Assembly: GCA_027364735.1 (NCBI GenBank)
Contig: DAHXOT010000034.1
Coordinates: 1-51,056, forward strand
Length of the DNA: 51,056 nt
Direction: 5' to 3'
From: Hydrotalea sp.
GTDB taxonomy: Bacteria > Bacteroidota > Bacteroidia > Chitinophagales > Chitinophagaceae
Shown here piece by piece: positions 7,712 to 18,538 of this stretch (the first letter of the stretch is position 1; each line of letters begins with the position of its first letter). The notes beneath the pieces are model-generated. The model was not told where the DNA came from, did no database searches, and worked only from the letters and a program-made list of their open reading frames with translations. Both the position numbers and the translations under genes were made by a program.

Positions 7712-10582
7712 ATGGCAAAACAAAAGAAAATAGCACCAACTATTGTTACACAAGAAGAACAAATTGAGGTATTTGGTGCAAGAGAGCATAATTTAAAAAA
7801 TATTGACATTTCGATACCTAAAAATAAATTGGTAGTATTTACCGGCGTAAGTGGCAGCGGCAAATCATCTTTAGCATTCGATACCATATACAACGAAGGT
7901 CAGCGCCGTTATATGGAAAGTTTTAGTGCGTATGCAAGGCAATTTATGGGCGATATGGAAAGACCCGATGTTGATAAAATAATAGGGCTATCTCCCGTAA
8001 TATCTATTGAACAAAAAACTACTAATAAAAATCCTCGTTCAACCGTTGGAACCGTAACAGAAATATACGATTTTATACGACTTCTTTATGCAAGAATAGG
8101 TGAAGCATACAGTTATCATACCGGAAAAAAAATGGTAAAATTTAGTGAAGAAGAAATTGTAGAAAATGTTTTTCAAAAATATTACAATCAAAAAATTTCG
8201 GTATTAGCCCCTATTGTGCGAGGGAGAAAAGGGCATTATAGAGAATTGTTTGAAGATATAAGAAAGAAAGGTTTTTTAAAAGTTAGAATTGATGGAGATA
8301 TAAATGATATTACTCCGAAAATGCAGGTTGACAGATATAAGATTCATGATATTGAAGTTGTTATTGATAGACTTTCTGTAAATAACGATATGCGTTTACG
8401 TTTATCGCAGAGTATTCAGCAAAGCCTAAAAATAGGCAAAGATTTGTTATTCATTTTACTGAATGATACCAATAAAATAGTGCAGTATTCGAAACATTTA
8501 ATGTGCATTGATACAGGAATAAGTTATGAAGAACCAAGTCCCAACTCTTTTTCCTTCAACTCTCCTTATGGTGCTTGTTCAACTTGTAAAGGATTAGGAA
8601 ACGTGTATACTATTAACCTCAATTCTGTATTGCCCGATACAACAAAATCGGTTAATGAAGGTGGTATTGCCGCATTAGGAGAAGCCAGAGAGGCCAGTGT
8701 TTTTCAGCAAGTGGTAAGTTTTTCTCGAAAACATAAAATAAACTTAAACACACCCATCAAAGATTTAACAAAACCACAATTAGATTTACTGTTGTTTGGA
8801 GATCAGAATATTAGTACCACTTTAGAAATGGATTTAGATGATGCAACCATACCTCAAACATACACGGGCAGTTATGAAGGAATTATACCCATGCTTAAAC
8901 GATGGTTTACTTCGCCACAAAGCACAGAAACCTTACGCACATGGGTTGAAAAATATATGCAACTATCCACCTGCAATACCTGCAATGGAACAAGATTAAA
9001 AAAAGAAAGTTTATGGTTTAAGATTGATGAAAAAAATATTGCAGAATTATGCAATTGGAACTTGGATAAATTATTGCAATGGCTAAATAAAATAGAAGAT
9101 CGTTTAACACCTAAACAAAATATCATTGCAAAAGATATTTTAAAAGAAATTAGAGAAAGAATTCAATTTTTATTAGATGTTGGTTTAAACTATCTTTCTT
9201 TAAATCGCCCTTCTAAAACCCTTAGTGGAGGTGAATCGCAGCGTATCAGGCTTGCCACGCAAATAGGATCTCAGCTACAAGGCATTACTTATATTTTAGA
9301 TGAGCCAAGCATTGGCTTGCACCAAAGAGATAATCATCGCCTAATTGAAGCATTGAAAAACTTAAGAGATATAGGTAATAGCATATTGGTAGTTGAACAC
9401 GATAAAGATATTATGCTATCATCAGACTATTTGGTAGATATTGGCCCAAAAGCAGGAAAGCACGGAGGCGAAATTGTTGCAGCAGGTTCACCAAAAGAAG
9501 TATTAGAAAAAAAGTCAGATACAGCACAATACCTAAATGGCATTAAAAAAATTGCTGTACCAAAAGAAAGAAGAAAAGGCAATGGCAAATGCATAGAACT
9601 AACTGGCTGCAATGGAAATAATTTAAAAAATATTAACATACAATTTCCTTTGGGAAAATTAATAGTGGTAAGTGGTGTAAGTGGCAGTGGCAAATCAACA
9701 CTCATTAACGAAACACTGTATCCATTACTTGCAAAGCATTGTTACGATAGTAAAGGCAATGCAATGGAATACAGCAACATTAAGGGTTTGGAGTATATTG
9801 ATAAAGTAATAGAAATCGATCAATCACCCATTGGTCGTACACCCAGAAGTAATCCTGCAACTTACTGTGGCTTCTTTACCGAAATAAGAACTTTATTTGC
9901 CTCCGTTCCCGAAGCAAAAATTCGTGGTTATAATGCCGGCCGTTTTTCTTTTAATGTAAAAACAGGCAGATGCGATGTTTGCGAAGGTGGCGGCATGCGT
10001 GTTATTGAAATGAATTTTTTACCCGATGTTTATGTGCATTGCGAGAAGTGTAATGGAAAAAGGTATAATAGAGAAACATTAGAAATTCGATACAAAGGAA
10101 AATCTATTAGCGATGTATTAAACATGAATGTTGATGAAGCTTGTGAATTTTTTAATGCGGTACCTTGGTTATATAGAAAAATAAAAGTGCTGCAAGATGT
10201 TGGTTTAGGATATATTACTTTAGGCCAATCGGCTGTAACCCTTAGCGGTGGAGAAGCTCAGCGTGTGAAACTATCTACTGAATTGGGGAAAAAAGATACC
10301 GGAAAAACATTTTATATTTTAGATGAACCTACAACAGGTTTACATTTTCAGGATATCCAATTATTAATGGATGTTGTAAATAAATTAGTTGATAGAGGAA
10401 ATACCGTATTGATTATTGAACATAATTTAGATGTAATAAAAATGGCAGATCATATAATTGATTTGGGCCCTGAAGGTGGAGATGGCGGTGGACAAATATT
10501 ATTTGAAGGCACACCGGAAGAAATGATAAAAAATAAAAAAAGTTTTACTGCAAAATTTTTAAAAGAAGAAATAAATGGCTAA
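7712..10582 (+). CDS. uvrA: excinuclease ABC subunit A
   Basis: DNA damage-recognition ATPase of nucleotide excision repair. The 956-residue length is standard. Two ABC modules are visible: Walker A GVSGSGKSS near residue 45 with signature LSGGESQR near 508, and Walker A GVSGSGKST near 655 with signature LSGGEAQR near 848, each followed by an ILDEP Walker B. Zinc-binding cysteine pairs are present in the first module (CSTC, CNTC) and in the second (CDVC and CEKC, roughly 750-780). The start ATG at 7712 lies shortly downstream of a weak TATCTTTA box. The stop overlaps the stop of the convergent RES gene by a few bases. All key motifs are intact. Confidence 0.97.
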   Translation: MAKQKKIAPTIVTQEEQIEVFGAREHNLKNIDISIPKNKLVVFTGVSGSGKSSLAFDTIYNEGQRRYMESFSAYARQFMGDMERPDVDKIIGLSPVISIEQKTTNKNPRSTVGTVTEIYDFIRLLYARIGEAYSYHTGKKMVKFSEEEIVENVFQKYYNQKISVLAPIVRGRKGHYRELFEDIRKKGFLKVRIDGDINDITPKMQVDRYKIHDIEVVIDRLSVNNDMRLRLSQSIQQSLKIGKDLLFILLNDTNKIVQYSKHLMCIDTGISYEEPSPNSFSFNSPYGACSTCKGLGNVYTINLNSVLPDTTKSVNEGGIAALGEAREASVFQQVVSFSRKHKINLNTPIKDLTKPQLDLLLFGDQNISTTLEMDLDDATIPQTYTGSYEGIIPMLKRWFTSPQSTETLRTWVEKYMQLSTCNTCNGTRLKKESLWFKIDEKNIAELCNWNLDKLLQWLNKIEDRLTPKQNIIAKDILKEIRERIQFLLDVGLNYLSLNRPSKTLSGGESQRIRLATQIGSQLQGITYILDEPSIGLHQRDNHRLIEALKNLRDIGNSILVVEHDKDIMLSSDYLVDIGPKAGKHGGEIVAAGSPKEVLEKKSDTAQYLNGIKKIAVPKERRKGNGKCIELTGCNGNNLKNINIQFPLGKLIVVSGVSGSGKSTLINETLYPLLAKHCYDSKGNAMEYSNIKGLEYIDKVIEIDQSPIGRTPRSNPATYCGFFTEIRTLFASVPEAKIRGYNAGRFSFNVKTGRCDVCEGGGMRVIEMNFLPDVYVHCEKCNGKRYNRETLEIRYKGKSISDVLNMNVDEACEFFNAVPWLYRKIKVLQDVGLGYITLGQSAVTLSGGEAQRVKLSTELGKKDTGKTFYILDEPTTGLHFQDIQLLMDVVNKLVDRGNTVLIIEHNLDVIKMADHIIDLGPEGGDGGGQILFEGTPEEMIKNKKSFTAKFLKEEING

Positions 10583-11544
10583 TCAATTTTAATTGGGAAT
10601 AGTTTTTGAAAATATTCAAATTCTTCTTTTGACAAGTTATCGAGCCATGTTAAATAGCCATGATTATTATTAAGCCCTATACGATTAATCATTTCATATT
10701 CAAAGACTAATTCATTTTTATGTTCATACTGATAGTCACTTACTTTAAAAAGGAAGACTTTGTCAAGTTGCATTTTATGTAAAACAGCATTTGGCTGAAT
10801 TCCAAAATTTAATTTTTGTTTATTTAAAGCTATGCTAGGATATATAAAAATATCCGTTCTAATATTTCCAGGATAATATAAATAAGTGTGACCAATGTAT
10901 GCTGTTAAATAATAATATTTTTCATCTTTTTTTTCAAATAGAGTTGCAAGGCTTTTGCAATAATACCTTAACCTTTCTTTTTCCTCTTCTGAAATATTTC
11001 CAAACTCTTTTATTACTTCTAATAAGAATTTATCACTTAACTCATTGTAGGCAGAATTAACATAATGACCAGCCAAAAAAATAGAAACATAAATTGGTAA
11101 ATCTTCTTTAAATGACCATTCGGATAAATAATATTTATTTTCATCTGCTCGCTTAAACCCCTTTTCCAATGTTTCATATAAAGCGGTTTCTGGATCTGGC
11201 GAGCAATAAAAAACTGGAAATCCATCATAGTTTAATCGTGAAAGAGATGCACTATTGATTGGAGGAAATGAGAATTCGCTGATTAATATTTCTTTAATTG
11301 ATTCATCATATTTTCTGATTCTATAAACCTTACTAGTGAATAAACTTTTAGAGGTACTTGAAGGAATAATAATTCTTGGCAAAAATGAGAATCCTTCAAA
11401 TATTGAAGATATATAACCAATTGATTTTTCAAATTCCTCAGGTGTGTTAAATTTAAGTTTAGAAAAATTTAGTTTATCGATTGAAATTTCGATATTTACT
11501 ATTGCTTTATCTACTTCTTCCTTTGTTGGAATTTTTTTAATCAT
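10579..11544 (-). CDS. RES-domain protein without a visible antitoxin
   Basis: The 321-residue protein carries a RES domain, a fold known from type II toxins that degrade NAD+. The evidence is the family pattern: VYR with Arg75, then SRLNYDGFPVFYCS (about 102-115) resembling the RES 'GRxNxxGxPvlY' segment, Glu124 in TALYETL, and Ser237 in IYPSIAL followed by Gly/Asn residues. It is longer than the usual 150-230-residue RES toxins, with about 70 extra residues at the N-terminus and an insertion around 140-215. No Xre/ParS-type antitoxin gene adjoins it; the next gene upstream (12 bases) is an acetyltransferase. It may be a chromosomal RES enzyme with another role, or a toxin whose partner lies elsewhere. 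Confidence 0.7.
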   Translation of the reverse strand: MIKKIPTKEEVDKAIVNIEISIDKLNFSKLKFNTPEEFEKSIGYISSIFEGFSFLPRIIIPSSTSKSLFTSKVYRIRKYDESIKEILISEFSFPPINSASLSRLNYDGFPVFYCSPDPETALYETLEKGFKRADENKYYLSEWSFKEDLPIYVSIFLAGHYVNSAYNELSDKFLLEVIKEFGNISEEEKERLRYYCKSLATLFEKKDEKYYYLTAYIGHTYLYYPGNIRTDIFIYPSIALNKQKLNFGIQPNAVLHKMQLDKVFLFKVSDYQYEHKNELVFEYEMINRIGLNNNHGYLTWLDNLSKEEFEYFQKLFPIKID

Positions 11545-11556
11545 TATTCATCTCAA

Positions 11557-12012
11557 TTAAGGCTTTATCATTTCAACATGCTCAATATCGTCTTCTAAAT
11601 ACATATCACCGGTTTGCTCAAAACCCAACGATTCATAAAATTTTTTTAAATACAATTGTGCTCCAATTTTTATATGTCCTTTCCCAAATAATTCATAACA
11701 TTTTTCAATAGATACTTCCATTAATTCTCTACCAATGCCGCTACCACGATATAAAGGCGAGGTAACCACTCTGCCAATACTCATTTGCTCGTATACTTTC
11801 CCGGGAGCAATTAATCGGGTACTTGCTGCTAATGTAGTATCATCCCAACCCATTAAATGATAACTAAATTGATCTTTATTATCCATATCTAAAAAAACAC
11901 AATTCTGCTCTACCACAAACACTTCACTTCGTAACCTTAATACAGCATACAATTCTAATGGGGTAATATCTTTAAATGTTTTAATAACCCAATTTAGGTT
12001 AACTTTTTTCAT
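11557..12012 (-). CDS. elaA: GNAT-family acetyltransferase, ElaA type
   Basis: The 151-residue single-domain GNAT N-acetyltransferase resembles the ElaA family. Its N-terminal signature LRSEVFVVEQNC is at about residues 27-38, and the acetyl-CoA loop VTSPLYRGSGIGRELM at about 84-99. The substrate is unknown; the ElaA family in general has no settled physiological acceptor. The gene lies 12 bases upstream of the RES-domain gene on the same strand, so the two could be co-transcribed from the box at 12034-12041. The length matches the family. Confidence 0.85.
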   Translation of the reverse strand: MKKVNLNWVIKTFKDITPLELYAVLRLRSEVFVVEQNCVFLDMDNKDQFSYHLMGWDDTTLAASTRLIAPGKVYEQMSIGRVVTSPLYRGSGIGRELMEVSIEKCYELFGKGHIKIGAQLYLKKFYESLGFEQTGDMYLEDDIEHVEMIKP

Positions 12013-12033
12013 ATCAGTTTACGCTTTTCAAAG

Positions 12034-12041
12034 CAAATCTA
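12034..12041 (-). promoter_or_regulatory. candidate -7 box for elaA
   Basis: On the minus strand TAGATTTG lies 21 bases before the elaA ATG and matches TAnnTTTG exactly. A possible TTG -33 element lies about 26 bases further upstream, slightly far for the consensus. Confidence 0.45.
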
Positions 12042-12061
12042 TTATCAAAGCAGCATATTCA

Positions 12062-12091
12062 TTGCAATACGATATTTATTTTGCAATTTTG
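12062..12091 (+). promoter_or_regulatory. candidate promoter for the FAD oxidoreductase gene
   Basis: TTG (12062-12064), 19 bases, then CAATTTTG (12084-12091), one mismatch from TAnnTTTG. CCGCC follows, the same bases that follow the -7 box of atpD. This would give a leader of about 75 bases. Confidence 0.4.
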
Positions 12092-12170
12092 CCGCCAATT
12101 TAGTACAAGGTTATAGGGTGGGCATGGAAACAACAAATATTCATACCTATTCAACTACAAAAAAAATATC

Positions 12171-13652
12171 ATGCAAAAAAAAGTTGCAATTATTGGTGCA
12201 GGTCCGGCAGGGTTAACAGCTGCCTATTTATTGGCAAAAGCTAATGTAACAGCGGTGGTATTTGAAAAAGATGCCCAATATGTTGGAGGCATTTCAAGAA
12301 CAGAGACGTATAAAGGATTTAATTTTGATATTGGTGGTCATAGATTTTTTTCGAAAAGTAAAGAAGTAGAAGATTTTTGGACAGAAATTTTAGGCGATGA
12401 AATGTTAGAACGCCCTCGCAGCTCACGAATGTATTATAACAAAAAATTTTTTGCTTATCCGCTTGCTGCCTTTGAAGCATTAAGAAAATTAGGCATTATT
12501 GAAAGCGGATTATGTGTACTAAGCTATTTACATGCAAAAATTTTTCCGGTTAAAAATCCTACCAATATTGAAGATTGGGTAAGTAATCAATTTGGAAAAC
12601 GCCTTTACAGAATATTCTTTAAAACCTATACCGAAAAAGTTTGGGGCATACCCTGCAAAGAAATCTCGGCCGATTGGGCAGCACAACGTATTAAAGGTTT
12701 AAGCTTAAGCTCTGCTATTTGGAATGCAGTTTTTAAACCAAGAACAAATAATGCTGATAAAAATAAAGTAATTAAAACATTAATTGACAGTTTTCGCTAC
12801 CCTAAACGAGGCCCGGGTATGATGTGGGAGCGTTGTGTTGAAAAAAGTATAGCATTAGGCGTTTCGGTTGAAATGAATGCTGCTGTTACCGAAATTCATT
12901 TAATTAATAATGAGTGGAGCATAAAAACCAATACAGGTAAAACTTTTGAAGGTTTCTCGCATGTTTTATCTTCTGCTCCTATGAGAGAATTGATAGCATC
13001 TACCTATCCTAAATTGCCCGAAGCCGCTTTTAACGCATCGCAACAACTTAATTACAGAGATTTTATTACCGTAGTTTTAATTTGTAAAGATGAAGATGCA
13101 TTTACAGATAACTGGATTTATATTCATGAGCCGGGCGTAAAAGTGGGAAGAATTCAAAACTTTAAATCTTGGAGTCCCTATATGGTTCCCGATCCTACAA
13201 TGGCTTGTTATGGATTAGAATATTTTTGTTTTGAAGGAGATGGCATGTGGACGAGCAAGAATGAAGATTTAATTGAATTGGCTAAAAAAGAAATAGAACA
13301 AATTGGTTTAGCGAAACAAGCTTCAATAGTAGATGGGTATGTGGTACGCCAACCAAAAGCTTATCCGGTTTACGATCATTCATACAAACAAAATGTAGAA
13401 CTGGTAAAACAAGCTCTTTCTAATTATCCCGGATTATATTTAATAGGCAGAAACGGAATGCATAAATACAATAACCAAGATCACAGTATGATGACAGCCA
13501 TGTTAGCAGCAAAAAACATTATAGCCGGCAATCAATTATACGATATTTGGAATGTAAATGAAGATGCCGAATACCATGAAGGCGGTAACCGCGGCGAAGT
13601 TATTACCGAAAAAATTGCAGAACGCTTAGTACCCGAAAGATTAAAAAATTAA
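12171..13652 (+). CDS. NAD(P)/FAD-dependent amine-oxidase-like oxidoreductase
   Basis: Flavoprotein with an N-terminal dinucleotide-binding motif [15 protein letters not shown] (residues 7-21) and a GGISRTE...DIGGHRFF stretch (about 40-60). Both are typical of the protoporphyrinogen-oxidase / UDP-galactopyranose-mutase-like superfamily. The 493-residue length and the C-terminal [14 protein letters not shown] segment (near 426-440) fit proteins annotated as NAD(P)-binding FAD oxidoreductases associated with glycan or lipid-linked sugar metabolism. The exact substrate is unknown. It is a single gene, with minus-strand neighbours on both sides. It lacks the features needed to call it HemG/HemY with confidence. 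Confidence 0.75.
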   Translation: MQKKVAIIGAGPAGLTAAYLLAKANVTAVVFEKDAQYVGGISRTETYKGFNFDIGGHRFFSKSKEVEDFWTEILGDEMLERPRSSRMYYNKKFFAYPLAAFEALRKLGIIESGLCVLSYLHAKIFPVKNPTNIEDWVSNQFGKRLYRIFFKTYTEKVWGIPCKEISADWAAQRIKGLSLSSAIWNAVFKPRTNNADKNKVIKTLIDSFRYPKRGPGMMWERCVEKSIALGVSVEMNAAVTEIHLINNEWSIKTNTGKTFEGFSHVLSSAPMRELIASTYPKLPEAAFNASQQLNYRDFITVVLICKDEDAFTDNWIYIHEPGVKVGRIQNFKSWSPYMVPDPTMACYGLEYFCFEGDGMWTSKNEDLIELAKKEIEQIGLAKQASIVDGYVVRQPKAYPVYDHSYKQNVELVKQALSNYPGLYLIGRNGMHKYNNQDHSMMTAMLAAKNIIAGNQLYDIWNVNEDAEYHEGGNRGEVITEKIAERLVPERLKN

Positions 13653-13663
13653 TGCTTCTGTTT

Positions 13664-14296
13664 CTAATTACTCCGCAATGGTAATATTAACCCTACATGA
13701 ATGTTAATTGTATTTAAATTATTGGCAAGTGCCTGATTAAAATTAATGTATTGATACCCCACTCCTAATTGAAAGGCACTACTTACATTGTATTTTTTAA
13801 AAGGAATTAAAATACCGCCATCGGCATTAAAAGCAAGGTTGGTAGTAGAACTATTAACCCAAGAAAACTCACCTAAATACTGATTAAACGAATTAAAGCT
13901 AACACCTGCACCTGCTGAAAAATATGGTTGAATAGTAACCGGCTTACCAAGTAACGGTGTATAGGTAAATTTAGCCATAATAGGTACTGCTTGAATAGTA
14001 TTAGTTAAAACAGCCGATACATTTTCGTTAGAAGCTATACCATATATAGCCCTAGGAAATTTTTGATAAAAATCTTGAAACCCAAAACCTATTCCCAAAG
14101 AAATTTGATTGTTAATTCCATAACTCAAATCGCCTTCAAAACCTCTGGGAGAAATACCATTTGCATAATTGGTTTTAAAACTTCCCATTGGTGATGCCAA
14201 ATTATAACCCATAGTGAATTTTAATAACCCTGTTTGAGCTTTAGCATAATTGCTTATTACTATTATTAAAACCACGCAACTTAACAACTTTTTCAT
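13664..14296 (-). CDS. outer-membrane beta-barrel protein, small porin-like
   Basis: The 210-residue secreted protein has a signal peptide (residues 1-21, ending YAKAQ), followed by alternating beta-strand segments rich in Gly/Tyr/Phe (GYNLASPMGSF, GIGFGFQDFY, GVGYQYINF) and an aromatic-poor but strand-like C-terminus GLILPLRSN. This is the pattern of an eight-stranded outer-membrane barrel of the OmpA/PorT-like type. The frame is open from a TTG at 14302, but the ATG at 14296 gives the better signal peptide. It follows the DUF4136 lipoprotein by 10 bases and is probably co-transcribed. The specific function is unknown. Confidence 0.75.
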   Translation of the reverse strand: MKKLLSCVVLIIVISNYAKAQTGLLKFTMGYNLASPMGSFKTNYANGISPRGFEGDLSYGINNQISLGIGFGFQDFYQKFPRAIYGIASNENVSAVLTNTIQAVPIMAKFTYTPLLGKPVTIQPYFSAGAGVSFNSFNQYLGEFSWVNSSTTNLAFNADGGILIPFKKYNVSSAFQLGVGYQYINFNQALANNLNTINIHVGLILPLRSN

Positions 14297-14306
14297 ATAC
14301 AAATCT

Positions 14307-14948
14307 TTAATTGGCTTTTAAATAAGGGGATGCTTGAAATAAATGAAGTATTTGGGTATCTGCAGTTGTAGCATCATCAATTCCTTCTCCTTGAATTAAT
14401 CCATTCCATATTATTTTTATTCTATTTCCATTGGTAACTGCATCTTTTAAATCAAGAATATTAATTGATAAACTGGCCTGATTAATTTGATAGGTTCCAT
14501 AATAAGATGGAGAATAATAACCATAACCACCATATCCCCAATAGCTGGGATCCCAATAACCGCCATAATAATTTAAGTAGCTCGACATATCTATAACTGA
14601 ATTACTTGTAGTATTAATGTACGAAAGATTAACGCCCAAATCCGGATTGGCTGTATTACTTACCAAAGTATATCCGTTCTGTTTCATGTATTTAATCATA
14701 GCATCTATAAATGCCTGTCCTGTTGTAGTTAATGATTTATAGGTTTGTCCATTATCTATAATTGTAATTGAATCGGACACGCTAAAGGTTTTAAACGTAT
14801 TATACTGTACGGTAGAATCTCTTTGAGCAATATAAATTCTGGTATCGGGATAACTATAACTGGAAGTTATATTTTTGGTACATCCTTGCAACAATAAAAA
14901 AGTTATTGCACTTAGTAAAAACCAGCCGGGTTTAAAAGTAAATTTCAT
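14307..14948 (-). CDS. DUF4136-type lipoprotein
   Basis: The 213-residue lipoprotein has signal residues 1-22 with lipobox LLQGC (Cys23). The layout resembles DUF4136 proteins: an early YNTFKTFSV strand, a central AFIDAMIKYMKQNGY helix with PDLGVNLSY, and a Tyr/Gly-rich loop (about 125-150) before a final SINILDLKD strand. These proteins are common in Bacteroidota outer membranes and have no defined role. It is the first gene of a likely two-gene unit with the small beta-barrel protein, so the two may act together at the outer membrane. Confidence 0.72.
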   Translation of the reverse strand: MKFTFKPGWFLLSAITFLLLQGCTKNITSSYSYPDTRIYIAQRDSTVQYNTFKTFSVSDSITIIDNGQTYKSLTTTGQAFIDAMIKYMKQNGYTLVSNTANPDLGVNLSYINTTSNSVIDMSSYLNYYGGYWDPSYWGYGGYGYYSPSYYGTYQINQASLSINILDLKDAVTNGNRIKIIWNGLIQGEGIDDATTADTQILHLFQASPYLKAN

Positions 14949-15033
14949 ATAAATTCAATTTTCTCTTATATAGAATGTTTTTACATGCATAAGTTACATG
15001 AAAAAAAATATTTTAATTTTCTTTTGCATTTGA

Positions 15034-15063
15034 AATAAAAAAACCTCAAGCAAAGTTGAGGTT
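15034..15063 (-). terminator. terminator after atpC
   Basis: On the minus strand the arms AACCTCAA and TTGAGGTT (15056-15063 and 15042-15049) form an 8-bp perfect stem with a 6-base loop. A U-run encoded by the A-run at 15037-15043 follows. It lies 35 bases downstream of the atpC stop and closes the atpDC operon. Confidence 0.85.
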
Positions 15064-15097
15064 AAGTATTCAATAGCGTATTAATAATATAAATAAA

Positions 15098-15349
15098 TTA
15101 TACTTGAGTAGCTCCTTCAATTAATATTGTGGCTTTATTATGCAATACTTCTACAAAACCACCTTGAATAGTATAATATTCAAATTCGGTTTTAGTTTTT
15201 AAAATTTTCATATTGCCTTTAGCCAAAGCACTTACCAATGGTGCATGCCTGTCTAATATCTCAAATAATCCGGTTATACCGGGTAATTGAATTCCATAAA
15301 CTTCCCCACTAAATAATTTTTTTTCCGGAGTTAATATTTCAAGAATCAT
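15098..15349 (-). CDS. atpC: ATP synthase F1 epsilon subunit, short form
   Basis: The 83-residue protein matches the N-terminal beta-sandwich of the F1 epsilon subunit: LEILTPEKKLFSGEV at the start, LPGITGLFEILDRHAPLVSAL at about 22-42, and a GFVEV strand near 64. The two-helix C-terminal domain that mediates inhibition in other bacteria is absent. This short form is usual in Bacteroidota. It lies 59 bases after atpD, shares its transcript, and is followed by a terminator. No other ATP synthase genes are in the window. Confidence 0.93.
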   Translation of the reverse strand: MILEILTPEKKLFSGEVYGIQLPGITGLFEILDRHAPLVSALAKGNMKILKTKTEFEYYTIQGGFVEVLHNKATILIEGATQV

Positions 15350-15408
15350 TATTCTTTCATTTGAAATTTAAGCTGAAGTTTTAGGCTCAATACCTTAAAT
15401 CAGCAATA

Positions 15409-16917
<1,509 letters not shown>

Positions 16918-16975
16918 TTATAAGTAGGTTTAAGTTTTTGTATGAAATCTTATTTATCGATTCAATATTTGGCGG

Positions 16976-16983
16976 CAAAGGTA
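16976..16983 (-). promoter_or_regulatory. promoter -7 box of atpD-atpC
   Basis: On the minus strand TACCTTTG, an exact TAnnTTTG match, is followed by CCGCC. An AT-rich TTTTAAA segment lies about 17 bases upstream in the -33 position. The leader to the atpD ATG would be about 60 bases. Confidence 0.7.
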
Positions 16984-17182
16984 AGGGAATGAGACGTTTA
17001 AAATGATGGTACAGAAAGAAAAATTTTGTTTTATCTACAAGGTTAGCTTACTTTATTTTAAACGATTGCTTATGATGCAGCACCCTACTATTCCATTTGG
17101 CACCCCTTTATAGTTATATGGAATTTTAAGTACTTTTTTTATTATAGGTGCTATATTATGGTTAACTAAGTTGTGCAATACC

Positions 17183-17761
17183 ATGCAAAAAAAGTATATC
17201 CGCATAGCAATTGCTATTGTATACAGTGTAAGTTTTTTTGCTTTTCACATTTATACTTATTACAATGGTTTATGGGATAGACACAATTCTTTACCACTTC
17301 ATTTATGCTCTATTTCTATGGTGTGTGGCATTATTTCTATGTTTACACTCAATGTAACCACTTTTGAGTGGAGTTGCTATTTTGGTATTGCCGGAGGGTT
17401 GAATGCAATAATTTCTCCAGAATTTATTAATGGATTTGATAGATTTTATTTAGTGCAATTTTATGTTGATCATGGAGGAGTTTTGTTAATGCCTTTGTTT
17501 TTGGGAATCTATGAAGGGCTAAAACCCAGAACAATGAGTTGGATGAAAATATTTTATTCGCTCAATTTATTATCGATTTTTTTATTTGTTTTTAATTGGC
17601 TAAATGAAAGTAATTATATGTATGTTAATGCCAAACCAGCATCGGAGAGTCCTTTATTAATTGGAAATTGGCCTTGGTATATTTTGGGATTAGAAATAGT
17701 GGCCTTAGTCTATTTTTATATTATTTATGTATTATTCCATGGACTAAAACAATGGAAATAG
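17183..17761 (+). CDS. YwaF/TIGR02206-type membrane protein
   Basis: The 192-residue integral membrane protein has about six hydrophobic segments. The conserved LPLHLCSIS motif (about residues 33-41) is the hallmark of the TIGR02206/YwaF family, whose function is unknown. The frame is open from a TTG at 17171, but the ATG at 17183 is the likely start. It stands alone between the divergent atpD and the convergent glpF, so context gives no clue to its role. Confidence 0.75.
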   Translation: MQKKYIRIAIAIVYSVSFFAFHIYTYYNGLWDRHNSLPLHLCSISMVCGIISMFTLNVTTFEWSCYFGIAGGLNAIISPEFINGFDRFYLVQFYVDHGGVLLMPLFLGIYEGLKPRTMSWMKIFYSLNLLSIFLFVFNWLNESNYMYVNAKPASESPLLIGNWPWYILGLEIVALVYFYIIYVLFHGLKQWK

Positions 17762-17762
17762 T

Positions 17763-17788
17763 AATTTGCCTAAGAACTATGGCAATTT
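17763..17788. terminator. weak bidirectional terminator between convergent genes
   Basis: AATTTGCC (17763-17770) and GGCAATTT (17781-17788) pair at 7 of 8 positions with a 10-base loop, between the stops of the YwaF-like gene and glpF. The flanking T-runs are short. Confidence 0.35.
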
Positions 17789-17790
17789 TA

Positions 17791-18498
17791 TTAGTTTATA
17801 CAATAAAATATAGCAACAGCAAGTAATCCACCAATAATAGGCCCGATAATAGGAATCCAGCTATATGCCCAATCGCTTGATCCTTTTCCTTTTATAGGCA
17901 GTAAAAAGTGCATTATTCTTGGGCCTAAATCTCTTGCAGGGTTAATGGCATACCCTGTTGGTCCGCCTAAACTTAACCCAATGCCTAATACCAACAATGC
18001 TACGGGTAAGGCATTTACCGCACCTAAGCTACTGGCAGGTGCAGCAATATGTAATACACCTGATACTAAAACAAGTGTACCAATAATTTCACTAATTAAA
18101 TTTTGAAAATAGTTGCGAATTTGAGGGCCTGTACTAAAAACGGCCAATTGCAATGCAGCATCATGGGTTTCGTTAAAATGTTCTCGATACGAAAGCCAAA
18201 CAATGGTAGCACCCAACATAGCTCCAAGCATTTGGGCTAAAATATAGGTAGCAACTACATTCCACGGCAGTTTGCCCAATACTGCAAATGCAATAGTAAC
18301 AGCAGGATTTAAATGAGCTCCACTACTTTCTGCCGATACAAAAACTCCAACAAATACACCAATAGCCCATCCAAATGCTATAACAATCCATCCACTATTA
18401 TTTCCTTTGGTTTTATTTAATACCACATTTGCCACTACACCATTTCCTAAAATTATTAATAAAGCCGTACCGGTAAGTTCTCCTAAAAATGCAGTCAT
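17791..18498 (-). CDS. glpF: glycerol uptake facilitator (MIP family)
   Basis: Six-helix channel of the aquaporin superfamily. Both NPA boxes are present, HLNPAV (64-66) and INPARD (186-190). The Asp after the second NPAR is the residue that marks glycerol-conducting members. Length 235. It is the last gene of the glpK-glpD-glpF set, 40 bases after glpD. Glycerol enters here, is phosphorylated by GlpK and oxidised by GlpD. Confidence 0.93.
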   Translation of the reverse strand: MTAFLGELTGTALLIILGNGVVANVVLNKTKGNNSGWIVIAFGWAIGVFVGVFVSAESSGAHLNPAVTIAFAVLGKLPWNVVATYILAQMLGAMLGATIVWLSYREHFNETHDAALQLAVFSTGPQIRNYFQNLISEIIGTLVLVSGVLHIAAPASSLGAVNALPVALLVLGIGLSLGGPTGYAINPARDLGPRIMHFLLPIKGKGSSDWAYSWIPIIGPIIGGLLAVAIFYCIN

Positions 18499-18538
18499 TG
18501 TATAAAATACTTAGTGAAAAAATTATAGTCAAACCAAA

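Noticed and set aside
10579-10582. Four-base overlap of the convergent uvrA and RES stops as a regulatory feature
   Set aside because: Tail-to-tail overlaps of this size are common in compact genomes and need no special explanation.
13664-14948. A secretion system built from the small barrel and DUF4136 lipoprotein
   Set aside because: Two small envelope proteins alone do not support it; no partner genes are present.
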